The translations under genes and the position numbers were made by a program. Below are positions 17,062 to 25,443 of a stretch of 43,665 bases of DNA, in pieces (the first letter of the stretch is position 1; each line of letters begins with the position of its first letter). Below the pieces are notes generated by a model, which saw only the letters and a program-made list of their open reading frames with translations, was not told the origin of the DNA and made no database searches. The stretch is from Candidatus Harrisonbacteria bacterium RIFCSPHIGHO2_02_FULL_42_16. GTDB lineage: Bacteria; Patescibacteriota; Minisyncoccia; UBA6257; 02-FULL-45-10c. Location of the stretch: positions 1-43,665 of the forward strand of contig MHJG01000023.1 in the NCBI GenBank assembly GCA_001818695.1, in the 5' to 3' direction.

Positions 17062-17979
17062 ATGTACGATTTAGTAATTATAGGGGGCGGACCGGCTGGC
17101 GTGGCCGCCGGCGTTTATGCCGCCCGCAAAAAAATAAAAACTTTATTGATTGCCAAAGAATTTGGCGGGCAATCTTTGATTTCGGCGGATATTCAAAATT
17201 GGATTGGCGTGAAAAAATTAACCGGTTTGGAATTGGCGCAAAATTTGGAAGAGCACTTGCGGGCACAGGGGGGGATTGAAATTTTAGATTCAGATTTGGT
17301 TGCTCGCGTGGAGAAAATAAGCGGCGGATTTTTGGTTATAACCGAAAATAAAAAAACTTTTGAAACTAAAACTGTTCTAATTGCTTCCGGTAGTCATCAT
17401 AAAAAACTGGGCGTGCCCGGCGAAGAAAAACTAAACGGCAAGGGCGTGGTTTATTGTTCTACCTGCGATGCTCCGCTTTTTGGCGGAAAAACTGTAGCGG
17501 TGGTTGGCGCGGGGAATGCCGGTTTGGAAGCCGTTCGCGACCTTTTTCCTTACGCAAATAAAATTTATCTTTTAGTCCGAAGCGACAAGATAAAAGGCGA
17601 CCCTATTACTTTTGAATCAGTGAAAGCCAATTCCAAAGTCGTTATTTTATATCAAGCGGAAATAAAAGAAATTTTGGGAGATAATTTTGTTACCGGAGTT
17701 AAATATCTGGATAAAAGCGATAATCGGGAAAAAGAGCTGAAATTGGACGGCGTGTTCGTGGAAATCGGTTCTTCTCCAAACTCTGATTTAGTGAAGGACT
17801 TAGTAAATCTTGATGAGCGCGGCCAAATTATTGTTGCTCATAAAACTCAAATGTCTTCTCTTCCCGGAATTTGGGCCGCTGGCGACGTCAGCGATGTTCT
17901 TTACAAGCAAAATAACATCTCCGCCGGCGACGCCGTAAAAGCTACCCTCAATATTTATGATTATTTGAATAAAAAATAA
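17062..17979 (+). CDS. trxB: Thioredoxin reductase-like flavoprotein (NAD(P)H:disulfide oxidoreductase)
   Basis: The 305-residue protein has the FAD-binding GGGPAGVAAGVYAARK at the N-terminus, the redox pair C132-S-T-C135 (VVYCSTCDAPLF), a second dinucleotide loop VVGAGNAGLEAV, and GIWAAGDVSD at the C-terminus. The NADPH-selecting HRRxxxR motif of classical TrxB is not present; the matching place reads YLLVRSDKIKGDP, so NADH (as in AhpF) or another donor is possible. Its partner is probably the glutaredoxin-like protein encoded 3 nt upstream. Confidence 0.92.
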   Translation: MYDLVIIGGGPAGVAAGVYAARKKIKTLLIAKEFGGQSLISADIQNWIGVKKLTGLELAQNLEEHLRAQGGIEILDSDLVARVEKISGGFLVITENKKTFETKTVLIASGSHHKKLGVPGEEKLNGKGVVYCSTCDAPLFGGKTVAVVGAGNAGLEAVRDLFPYANKIYLLVRSDKIKGDPITFESVKANSKVVILYQAEIKEILGDNFVTGVKYLDKSDNREKELKLDGVFVEIGSSPNSDLVKDLVNLDERGQIIVAHKTQMSSLPGIWAAGDVSDVLYKQNNISAGDAVKATLNIYDYLNKK

Positions 17980-18026
17980 AATGAGCTGTTAAGCTAAGTA
18001 TGGACGGATAATTACGAGTGATTTTT

Positions 18027-18076
18027 TAATTTTTACTACCCCAGTTTTATTTGCTATAGCAAATAAAACTGGGATA
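18027..18076. repeat. Left palindromic repeat of the PaaX/Cas2-like gene unit
   Basis: A perfect 34-bp palindrome spans 18040-18073 (17-bp arms, no loop, centred on gcta|tagc) and extends to 18037-18076 with one mismatch. It is preceded by taattttta (18027-18035), also found before the right copy. A TTGCTA inside the palindrome and TATAGT at 18075-18080 could form a promoter with an 18-nt spacer, so the palindrome may double as an operator. Confidence 0.9.
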
Positions 18077-18095
18077 TAGTTATAGTATAGAACAT

Positions 18096-18647
18096 ATGCA
18101 AAATAGATTTGGGTCAGTGCAAAAGAAACTTTTAATTTTATTATATGGACATTTGTCATTGGGTCTTTGCTATACACCCGGACAGCGATCAAAGGTCTTA
18201 CGAGAGATGAGTAAGGAATGGAAACAGGTTAATGAAGAAGCACTACGCCAAGCAATTCAACGCCTTTATAAAAATAGGATGATTGATGTTAAAGAATTGG
18301 CCGATGGTAAAGTTAAAATCATTTTGGAAGATGGCGGGAAAAGAAAAGCTTTAGAATATAAATTAGAAGAAATGGAAATTAAAAAATCGGCCAAATGGGA
18401 CGGGAAGTGGCGGATGGTTTTGTTTGATATTCCCGATAGTGATAAAAAAATTCGGGAAGTATTACGTTTTCACTTAAAACGTTTAGGATTTTATAATTAT
18501 CAAAAAAGTGTTTTTATTTACCCCCATAATTGCAAAGATGAAATTGATTTTTTGATAGAGTTTTATCAAATTCGTCGTTATGTCCGTCAGTTAGTAGTTT
18601 CCGAAATAGACAACGATTTTCATTTAAGAAAAATATTTAAATTATAA
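18096..18647 (+). CDS. PaaX-like/Cas2-like protein (winged helix plus Cas2-type ferredoxin fold)
   Basis: The 183-residue protein has two parts. Residues 1-95 form a helical, winged-helix-like region (QKKLLILLYGHLSLG, LRQAIQRLYKNRMIDV). Residues 103-183 read WRMVLFDIPDSDKKIREVL, then LKRLGFYNYQKSVFIYPH. That is the signature of the Cas2/PaaX-C domain, with D111 at the position of the Cas2 catalytic Asp. Such proteins occur in CPR genomes without CRISPR, and no repeat array or cas1 is seen here. The start codon is 19 nt after the left palindrome and there is no Shine-Dalgarno. The gene stands alone between two copies of the same palindrome. It could be an autoregulator or the protein of a small mobile unit; sequence alone does not decide. 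Confidence 0.85.
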   Translation: MQNRFGSVQKKLLILLYGHLSLGLCYTPGQRSKVLREMSKEWKQVNEEALRQAIQRLYKNRMIDVKELADGKVKIILEDGGKRKALEYKLEEMEIKKSAKWDGKWRMVLFDIPDSDKKIREVLRFHLKRLGFYNYQKSVFIYPHNCKDEIDFLIEFYQIRRYVRQLVVSEIDNDFHLRKIFKL

Positions 18648-18701
18648 TCTGCATTCTATATTTATAAGTTGTTAACTTTGGTAGATTTAATAAATTAGCG
18701 A

Positions 18702-18748
18702 TAATTTTTACCCCAGTTATATTTGCTATAGCAAATATAACTGGGGTA
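18702..18748. repeat. Right palindromic repeat of the PaaX/Cas2-like gene unit
   Basis: A perfect 40-bp palindrome at 18709-18748 (20-bp arms) is preceded by taattttta (18702-18710, sharing its last two bases). It matches the left copy except for a 3-nt indel at the edge, end mismatches and one internal T-A/A-T change made symmetrically in both arms (left 18047/18066, right 18719/18738). No T-run follows, so it is not an ordinary terminator. Confidence 0.92.
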
Positions 18749-18760
18749 TTGATCCTTACA

Positions 18761-18786
18761 TAGGTATCTATGTTAGGTATCTACGT
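18761..18786. repeat. Tandem 13-bp repeat
   Basis: taggtatctatgt (18761-18773) is followed directly by taggtatctacgt (18774-18786), one mismatch, between the right palindrome and the promoter at 18807. It could be a pair of regulator sites. Confidence 0.6.
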
Positions 18787-18806
18787 TGAGGGGTGCATAC
18801 AGGGGA

Positions 18807-18835
18807 TTGACGGATTTTTGGGGATAGATTAGAAT
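18807..18835 (+). promoter_or_regulatory. Promoter for the 18845-24114 operon
   Basis: TTGACG (18807-18812), 17 nt, TAGAAT (18830-18835). ATG 18845 is only 9 nt after the -10, so the mRNA would be leaderless. Confidence 0.75.
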
Positions 18836-18844
18836 TATTGGCAT

Positions 18845-19501
18845 ATGTTTTTGGGTTGGAAAAATAATAATTTAGGAAATTCTAATAGAAATTTTTATCT
18901 TATATTTAAAAAGATATTGAAGTGGGGAGCGGTAGCCGCAGTAGTTTTATATGTTGCGGTAGTGCTTATTCGGATTCCGCATTTTTATAATTTAAGAAAA
19001 ACCGAGGAACAGGTGGCGAAGATTCACGCGACCAAGCTTACTTTGGACGATGTGCTTGGTGTTAATTTACCCCCAGAGCCGGGCGCGCTTGCGGACGTAA
19101 CTATTGAAGGCGTGGATTCTAACCAGAATGGCATTCGCGATGATGTGGAACTCGCCATTTTTAAGGAATATCCGAATTCCGCCAAAACCCGCGCAGTTCT
19201 TTTGCAATACGCGCTGGCGTTGCAGATGGAAATGGCGCAAACGATTGTGAATGCGGGGACTGTTACAGCGGTGGCGGAGGATAGTGGCAGAGCATATATG
19301 TGCATTGGGGAAATTACTTCAAGAGACGATATTAAAAAATTTATTGAAATAAGCGATAGACTACATAGTTTTGTAGAAATTAGACAATTGAATAATGAAG
19401 TAAGAAAGAAAGCCCAAAAAGATTTTTATAATAATAACTTAGGAAGTTATTCTTCTCTGGACGAAACTTGTGATTTAGATATTTCTAAATTATCTAATTA
19501 A
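18845..19501 (+). CDS. Membrane-anchored protein of unknown function with a Ca-binding-like loop
   Basis: I do not recognise this 218-residue protein. It has a short basic N-terminus, one membrane helix at about residues 27-44 (ILKWGAVAAVVLYVAVVLI) and an exported remainder. VDSNQNGIRDDVELAIF resembles the D-x-N-x-N-G-x-x-D-D loops of dockerin/thrombospondin-3-type calcium sites. The start choice rests on the promoter 9 nt upstream. It is 2 nt upstream of the giant secreted protein, so the two are probably made together and may interact. Confidence 0.7.
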   Translation: MFLGWKNNNLGNSNRNFYLIFKKILKWGAVAAVVLYVAVVLIRIPHFYNLRKTEEQVAKIHATKLTLDDVLGVNLPPEPGALADVTIEGVDSNQNGIRDDVELAIFKEYPNSAKTRAVLLQYALALQMEMAQTIVNAGTVTAVAEDSGRAYMCIGEITSRDDIKKFIEISDRLHSFVEIRQLNNEVRKKAQKDFYNNNLGSYSSLDETCDLDISKLSN

Positions 19502-19503
19502 GC

Positions 19504-22500
19504 ATGAAACTCTTAAATTATTTTTTAGCTGTAAATTTATTATTTATTTCCAATTTATCCTTGGCGGCCACAAACGATTCTTTGTGTTCTACAAATGGCT
19601 ATACTATCGCTACGATTAATGGGGTATTTACTGACGATAATGGCGCAAAACAAAACAAAGAAGCCTTAGAGTTTGGGCTTGGTAAAGAATATAAAGGAGA
19701 AAAATTAAAAGTTGACTATCTTTTTAATCCTTCTCACCTCGGCGGGCTTGGGGATATTGCGGTTTCGGTTTATCAAAAAATTTTTGATTCTGGCAAGGTT
19801 GAGGATTATGACCTTGTGGAAATGTTGAAAACCGCAAGCGAGCAAGTTCACACACAAAAATTACTATTAGTTGCCCATTCCCAGGGCAATTTTTACGCTA
19901 ATAGTTTTTATGATGTGATTACGGACAAAGTCGGCGGCGTGCCAAAAGAATCAATCGGCGTGTATGGCGTTGCTACGCCCGCCGGCCGAGTTGCCGGAGA
20001 TGGAAAATGGCTTACTTCTGATACGGATACGGTTATTGCCGGCGTAGTGGCCCGCGCGCCTTTTAAAAATATTATGGCTCCGAATACTCATATTGAATTG
20101 CAAAATGGCAATGATTCATTGGGACATAGTTTTTCCGATGTATATTTAAAATATCGGGGTGATAGAATTATTGCCGATATAAAGAATTCTCTTAATAAAT
20201 TGTCGGAAAATAATATTCAAGGCGAACAGGAATTATGTATTGTTCCACCAGAGCTAACGCTTGCGCATAAGGCAGTGGGAGTTGTTTTGGCGGTTGCTGA
20301 CCCGATTGCGACAGCGGGAAGTAATGCGGTGGTTAATACGGCAATGTTCGCGTATAAAACTAATAAATTTATTGCCAATTTAGGAGAACGCGCCGTTGTT
20401 CAATCCGGAACAATGTTAGTGCAGGTCTACGGGACGATGGGAAATTTTTTCAGCAATTTATTCGCAAGGGGAAGCAATAATAGCGGATTAGCATTGGTTT
20501 CAGAAATTGATTTGGAAAAAAATGAGCCCGCAAATGAATTTACGGTAATTAGTAATAAAAATGAAATAAGCAATGAAGTAAGTAATGTAAATACTAATAA
20601 TACAAATGTGGTTGGTTCTAATATTAGAACCAGCGCTGTAATCGCTGAGCAAGATGAAGATGAGGCGGAAAGATTGGCGAAAGAGAAGCAGCAGACGACA
20701 TTAGATAAACAACAATCAACGACAAATAATAATATACAACAGGTGACTAATAATAGTATTTCAGTTTTGGCCGGCGCCGGCCAGGGAGAAAAGACCTTTC
20801 CAGCTTGTTCATACAATACTACTCAATTGCCGACTCATCAGAAACTTTTGATTAACGAAGTGGCTTGGATGGGCGGGCCAGTCAGCGCTAACGATGAGTG
20901 GTTTGAGCTTAAAAATATTTCCGGCGGAGAATTAGATATATCCGGTTGGCAGGTTTTGGACAAAGGCGAACAAATCAAAATTACTTTTTCTAACGGTAAA
21001 AAACTATCCGCAGGCGGATTTCTCTTTTTAGAAAGAACTGACGATGATTCAGTTCCGGGCGTGGTGGCGGATACTATATATGCAGGGGCGCTTTCTAATA
21101 CCGATGAAGGACTGCGACTTTTTGATGATAAATGCAATTTGGTTGATGAAGCGGTGGCAGAGCCGAATTGGTCGGCTGGCGACAGCGCGGCAAGGAAAAC
21201 AATGGAACGGGGCAGCGATTTGAATTGGCATACTTACAGCGGTAGCGGAGAAACATTCGGAAGCCAGACAATTTTTGGCACGCCGAAAAAAGAAAACGGT
21301 TCGACAAGTTCACCGCAGGTAGTTCCAGAATTAAGTTTGCCGCTTAAAATTTTAATTTCTGAAGTGAAAATAAGCGGCAATACTTCCAGTGACGAATTCG
21401 TGGAGCTTTATAATTTGAATAATGAAGCCGTTGATTTAACCGGTTGGTCGGTGAAACGCAAGACCTCCGGCGGCACGGAGTATTCGCTGGTTTCCGCTAG
21501 CCGGCTGGACGGCAAGTCCATTCCCGTTAAAGGATATTTTTTACTGGCGCACGAGACGGATTATAGCGATTCGGCAACTCCGGACGCCACTTGGGCGGCA
21601 TCTTACTCCATTGCTTCCAACAATACCGTTATTGTTTATGATTCTAACGGCGCCGTGGTTGATAAATTGGGGTTTGGTTCGGCAAGCGATTATGAAGCTA
21701 ATCCTTATTCAAATAATCCAGCCGCGGGCCAAAGTTTGTCTCGCGTTTCCGAGACCGACACGGATAATAATGCCAATGATTTTATTTCTGCCAATCTCTC
21801 GCCGAAAAATTCCAGTGTTAGTGGCGGGTTTTTGGCTCCGCAGTCCGCCAATGCCGCCAATACTGTTTTAATCAGCGAAATTTTTATGGATATGGACGGC
21901 GCGGATACCGGGGAGTTTATAGAATTATACAATCCAACCGGTCAAAGCATCAGTTTAGCCGATTGGTCATTGCAGTATTTGAGCGGCGGCGCGACTTCTA
22001 CTGATAAAATAGTTAAAAAAAATTTTCCCGAAGGGACGGTTATTTATCCTAAACAATTTTACTTGGTCGGCGCTGGCGGTTATGCCGGTACGGCAGAAGC
22101 GGATATGACTTGGAGCCAATCGTTGAATAACACCGGCGCCACGGTGTTTTTAGTTAATAGTACCAGCACTATTGAATACGCGGATGACGATAGCGTAGTG
22201 GATAAAAACGCTTATGGAACCGGCAGCGGCGTTTTGTATCCGGAAGGAACAATTGCAGTTCTGCCGGGCGAAGGAAAAAGTTTGGAAAGGAAATCTTTGC
22301 AAAACGAAAGTTGCTTTTCGGCGCAAGACAGCAATGAATTTTTAGGCAACGGTTGCGATACCGATACTAACAGCAGTGATTTTGAAGTTAGAAATAATCC
22401 TAATCCGCAGAATTCCCAAAGTTTTCCTGAGACGCGGGAAAAGCCGACTGCGCCGGAAAATTTCAGCGCGCAATTAGACACCGCCGCTTTAATTTTAGAT

Positions 22501-24114
22501 TTGAGCTGGGATGAATCAGAGGACTACAACGGTTCTACAGAAGATATGAATTACTTGCTGAAATATTCCACCTCCTCTTTTGATAATTTAAAGGATTTAG
22601 ACACGGTTTCTGATGTTTCTTACCAGTTTCAAATCCAAGAAATAGGCGTAAACTATTATTTTTCCGTAATTTCCAAAGACCGGGACGGCCTAACGGCTTC
22701 TACGAGCGCGACTACGACTTTAGCGGCACCCAGTCCGTTATCAAATTTGTATTTTTATAAAGATACGCGCGCCACTACCAGCAATAAATACCTGTTGGAT
22801 TTTTATTATGATAATTATCCATTTGCGGCTGACGTTTATCAGGATGGCGGGAATTTAACTTGGAAAGCGCTGGTGTTTTATTTGAATAAAGAGGCATCGA
22901 CAGAGCCGGAATTAAATACCGGTAATAATTGGCAGTCGGAGGATTCTGCTGAAGTTTTAGGTGTTGCTTATAAAAATTGCGCCGGTGGCAGTCCGCAAAG
23001 ATTTTCTTTAATTTTGCCGGATACCAGCGATAGGTGCGGCACTGGCGGCGGAATAGAAAATAACGCTTTAGGATGGGAGTTTTTGGAAGACAATCATTTA
23101 TTAGTTGAGCTTTCCAATACGGCTGACGTGGTAGTTTATGACGTTGATGATTATTTTACCGTCGGAATGTATTCTTTTTTTCAATCCGGAGGAGGAGTGC
23201 AGTCCCTCAAATTATCCGCTCTTGACCGCAATAAATATTATTTTCAGAATGACGCGCCAGCGCATCAAGTTCCGGCCACGCCGGCTAATTTTGAATTTAG
23301 TTTTATTGAGGCCAGCTCTTTATTAAGGATTATCTGGGATGATTCTTTGGACAGCGATACTTTAGACAATCTGGTTGAATATGAAATAAATTACACTAAT
23401 TCCTTCAATGTTTTGGATGATAATAATTGGGGGTCGCTGGAAAATGTTTCTTTGGAGACCGATGAAAATTTGGAAGTGAATAACCGGCCGTTTACTAAAA
23501 TTTCCGTTGAGCCGGAAACCACTTATCTGATTGGCGTCCGGGCCAAAGATGATTTTGGCAATTATTCCGATATCGCGACTACGACTTATACAGTGCCGGC
23601 AATTACCCCGCCTTACGGTTTTTCTGATTTTCAATGGGGACATCTTAATAGCAGTTCAGTCGTGGAATTGAGCTTTGGCGCGGCTCCGTATCCGTTTATG
23701 TCTTCCGGAACGCCGAGCGCGATATTGTTCTTTTTGAACCAGTCGCCGCCTGGCGGATATTCATTTTCTAATAGCGCGGAAAGATGGGAAATCGGCGGAG
23801 CCAATGCGGTTTTGAAATTGCAATACAGCACTTGCAATAGCTCCACTGATTCTCTTTTAGGAGGATTACTGATGCATAACGCCAGCAGTTGTCCCGTTAG
23901 CGGTTCCGGATTAAAGAAATATAATGTCAGAAATGATTTGGTCTCCGGCCAGACCAGTTTTACCTCGGCGGTTTCCGGCGTTTTGGAAAATGGCAGTATC
24001 GCTTCTCACACTTTTTCTTCCGGTGATTATGTCACTTTTGGATTCTACGAACTTTCCGGAAGCATTTTTCAAGAATCTGCCACTTACAACAAGAAATTCT
24101 ATTTTCAGGAATAG
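19504..24114 (+). CDS. Large secreted multidomain protein: lipase-like hydrolase, three lamin-tail domains, two FN3 plus beta-domain modules
   Basis: 1536 residues. Residues 1-22 are a signal peptide. Residues about 30-260 resemble an alpha/beta hydrolase: LLLVAHSQGNFYANS puts the nucleophile elbow at A124-H-S126-Q-G128, and GHSFSDVYL could supply the His. A Ser/Asn/Gln-rich linker precedes three lamin-tail (LTD) domains at about 445-595, 611-765 and 785-972; each opens with an I(N/S)E(V/I) strand and has EFxELYN or EWFELKN, then a GW or DW strand. FN3-like domains begin near 978 (KPTAPENFSAQL) and 1255 (VPATPANFEFSF). Each is followed by a similar unrecognised beta domain that begins SNLYFYKD or SDFQWGHL and ends in NKYYFQND or NKKFYFQE. 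No C-terminal anchor is seen. A surface or released adhesin/esterase is the inference. Confidence 0.85.
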   Translation: MKLLNYFLAVNLLFISNLSLAATNDSLCSTNGYTIATINGVFTDDNGAKQNKEALEFGLGKEYKGEKLKVDYLFNPSHLGGLGDIAVSVYQKIFDSGKVEDYDLVEMLKTASEQVHTQKLLLVAHSQGNFYANSFYDVITDKVGGVPKESIGVYGVATPAGRVAGDGKWLTSDTDTVIAGVVARAPFKNIMAPNTHIELQNGNDSLGHSFSDVYLKYRGDRIIADIKNSLNKLSENNIQGEQELCIVPPELTLAHKAVGVVLAVADPIATAGSNAVVNTAMFAYKTNKFIANLGERAVVQSGTMLVQVYGTMGNFFSNLFARGSNNSGLALVSEIDLEKNEPANEFTVISNKNEISNEVSNVNTNNTNVVGSNIRTSAVIAEQDEDEAERLAKEKQQTTLDKQQSTTNNNIQQVTNNSISVLAGAGQGEKTFPACSYNTTQLPTHQKLLINEVAWMGGPVSANDEWFELKNISGGELDISGWQVLDKGEQIKITFSNGKKLSAGGFLFLERTDDDSVPGVVADTIYAGALSNTDEGLRLFDDKCNLVDEAVAEPNWSAGDSAARKTMERGSDLNWHTYSGSGETFGSQTIFGTPKKENGSTSSPQVVPELSLPLKILISEVKISGNTSSDEFVELYNLNNEAVDLTGWSVKRKTSGGTEYSLVSASRLDGKSIPVKGYFLLAHETDYSDSATPDATWAASYSIASNNTVIVYDSNGAVVDKLGFGSASDYEANPYSNNPAAGQSLSRVSETDTDNNANDFISANLSPKNSSVSGGFLAPQSANAANTVLISEIFMDMDGADTGEFIELYNPTGQSISLADWSLQYLSGGATSTDKIVKKNFPEGTVIYPKQFYLVGAGGYAGTAEADMTWSQSLNNTGATVFLVNSTSTIEYADDDSVVDKNAYGTGSGVLYPEGTIAVLPGEGKSLERKSLQNESCFSAQDSNEFLGNGCDTDTNSSDFEVRNNPNPQNSQSFPETREKPTAPENFSAQLDTAALILDLSWDESEDYNGSTEDMNYLLKYSTSSFDNLKDLDTVSDVSYQFQIQEIGVNYYFSVISKDRDGLTASTSATTTLAAPSPLSNLYFYKDTRATTSNKYLLDFYYDNYPFAADVYQDGGNLTWKALVFYLNKEASTEPELNTGNNWQSEDSAEVLGVAYKNCAGGSPQRFSLILPDTSDRCGTGGGIENNALGWEFLEDNHLLVELSNTADVVVYDVDDYFTVGMYSFFQSGGGVQSLKLSALDRNKYYFQNDAPAHQVPATPANFEFSFIEASSLLRIIWDDSLDSDTLDNLVEYEINYTNSFNVLDDNNWGSLENVSLETDENLEVNNRPFTKISVEPETTYLIGVRAKDDFGNYSDIATTTYTVPAITPPYGFSDFQWGHLNSSSVVELSFGAAPYPFMSSGTPSAILFFLNQSPPGGYSFSNSAERWEIGGANAVLKLQYSTCNSSTDSLLGGLLMHNASSCPVSGSGLKKYNVRNDLVSGQTSFTSAVSGVLENGSIASHTFSSGDYVTFGFYELSGSIFQESATYNKKFYFQE

Positions 24115-24132
24115 TTTGGCGGGATACAATAA

Positions 24133-24161
24133 AAAATGGCGCTTTTGAAAAGCGCCATTTT
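24133..24161. terminator. Bidirectional terminator between convergent genes
   Basis: aaaatggcgctttt (24133-24146) and its complement (24148-24161) form a GC-core stem flanked by A- and T-runs. It serves both the large secreted protein gene and the leftward HExxH gene. Confidence 0.85.
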
Positions 24162-24164
24162 GAT

Positions 24165-24857
24165 TTATCTTTCTAAATTTTTCTGCATCCATTCTGCGCA
24201 CATAATATTAATTTCATAATCATTATCCGACAGCGTTGTTACGATTTTTTTAATTTTTCCATTAGTTTTAAAATGATTATCCACGTATTCCGCTAATTTA
24301 ATGTCTATTTGTTTCATTAGGCAATGATCTGGCTGTCTTCGGTCGTTTCTGATAAAATTATTTTTGTAATCAAGCGCGAAGTGCACTAATTCGTGGGCTA
24401 TGACATGATAGAAATAAGCATTCAGATCATTCTGGGTAAGTTCTACATAATTTTTATAATATGATAAATATTCAAGCAGAAAGCTATATTGATATATTTC
24501 TATTGAAGATGAATCGAGGGTTCCGGTAGAGTAATAGAAACCCAGAGCATTATAGCCGTCATAGGTAACCGCCAGTTCTCTAAAGTAAAAGTTTTTTGGC
24601 AATTTTATCGACTGGTCAATTTTGTAATGTTTTTTGATTTCTTTCCATAAGGAAACAACCAATTTCCAGTCAATCTCTTTTTTATTAGTTTTTTCAGTTG
24701 CGAATTTAAAATCAGTTCCTGGTATTTGCAGCCAATTTGCGGGATTAGCCGGACAGCGGTTGACTTCCGTTGTTTTTAGGTAATCTTCTATAATCTTCTC
24801 GGCTGGAGCTGTGTTGGGCAGAGCCAACAAAATAATGGATAAGAACAAGCTTTTCAT
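24165..24857 (-). CDS. Secreted HExxH putative zinc metallopeptidase, paralogue of the 25444-25995 protein
   Basis: The ATG at 24857 is preceded by GGAGG at normal distance and gives MKSLFLSIILLALPNTAPAE, a signal peptide; an upstream ATG at 24875 is weaker. The 230-residue protein contains FYHVIAHELVHFALDYK, an HExxH zinc/catalytic motif, then DHCLMKQIDIKLAEYVDNHF. The neighbour at 25444 shares this whole block. It is not a standard metzincin (no HExxHxxGxxH); the third ligand may be the His in DHCLMK. The substrate is unknown. Confidence 0.75.
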   Translation of the reverse strand: MKSLFLSIILLALPNTAPAEKIIEDYLKTTEVNRCPANPANWLQIPGTDFKFATEKTNKKEIDWKLVVSLWKEIKKHYKIDQSIKLPKNFYFRELAVTYDGYNALGFYYSTGTLDSSSIEIYQYSFLLEYLSYYKNYVELTQNDLNAYFYHVIAHELVHFALDYKNNFIRNDRRQPDHCLMKQIDIKLAEYVDNHFKTNGKIKKIVTTLSDNDYEINIMCAEWMQKNLER

Positions 24858-24928
24858 TACTTCCTCCATATTCAACTTTCAACCCGTCTGTTTTTAGTAT
24901 ACGATAATGGTTATAAAAGAACAAAATT

Positions 24929-25420
24929 ATGGTTGTGATACTGAATAATATAAGAAGTTTGCATAATGTCGGTTCTATTTTCCGCACGGCGGACGCCGCC
25001 GGGGTGGAAAAAATTTATTTATGCGGCATAACGCCGGAGCCGATTGACCAGTTTGGAAAACCGCGCCAGCAACTGATAAAAGTTTCGTTGGGGGCGGAAC
25101 AATCGGTAAGATGGGATGCTTCGGCGCGCTCAGCGCGAGCAACTTTAAAGTTGCTTGAAAGATTAAAAAAAGACGGATACAAAATTTTCGCGGTTGAACA
25201 GAGCAAAAAATCCATTCCATATTTTAGGTTAAGGGTTGAGAGTGAAAGATTGAAAAACTCTGCTTTGGTTTTCGGTAATGAGGTTAAGGGATTGTCGCCG
25301 GCGATTTTGAAAAAAACGGATAAAATCTTGGAAATTCCAATGCGCGGAAAAAAAGAGTCATTGAATGTGGCAGTGGCTTTCGGGATTGTAGTTTTTCATC
25401 TGGTCTACGATAGAAATTAA
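24929..25420 (+). CDS. TrmH/SpoU-family RNA 2'-O-methyltransferase
   Basis: The 163-residue SPOUT protein has motif 1 NIRSLHNVGSIFRTADAAG (Asn and Arg of the family), motif 2 ALVFGNEVKGL and motif 3 ILEIPMRGKKESLNVAVAFG, which builds the SAM trefoil knot. It probably methylates a ribose in tRNA or rRNA; the target is not predictable. It is short, with no N-terminal extension. DNA inside it at 25125-25155 carries two adjacent palindromes coding for SARSARATLKLL, possibly an insertion. It is transcribed between two leftward HExxH genes. Confidence 0.9.
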   Translation: MVVILNNIRSLHNVGSIFRTADAAGVEKIYLCGITPEPIDQFGKPRQQLIKVSLGAEQSVRWDASARSARATLKLLERLKKDGYKIFAVEQSKKSIPYFRLRVESERLKNSALVFGNEVKGLSPAILKKTDKILEIPMRGKKESLNVAVAFGIVVFHLVYDRN

Positions 25421-25422
25421 AA

Positions 25423-25442
25423 GCGGCTCTAAAAAGAGCCGC
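25423..25442. terminator. Terminator shared by trmH-like and leftward HExxH gene
   Basis: gcggctct (25423-25430), a 4-nt A loop, agagccgc (25435-25442). On the minus strand it is followed by TTTTAATTT, so it mainly ends the leftward gene whose stop is at 25444-25446. Confidence 0.8.
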
Positions 25443-25443
25443 G

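Noticed and set aside
18027-18748. CRISPR-Cas locus because of the Cas2-like domain
   Set aside because: There are only two palindromes with a gene between them, no spacer array, no cas1 or effector; the protein carries an N-terminal winged helix like PaaX.
18702-18748. Right palindrome as a Rho-independent terminator
   Set aside because: No loop and no T-run follows; its twin lies upstream of the gene, so termination does not explain the pair.
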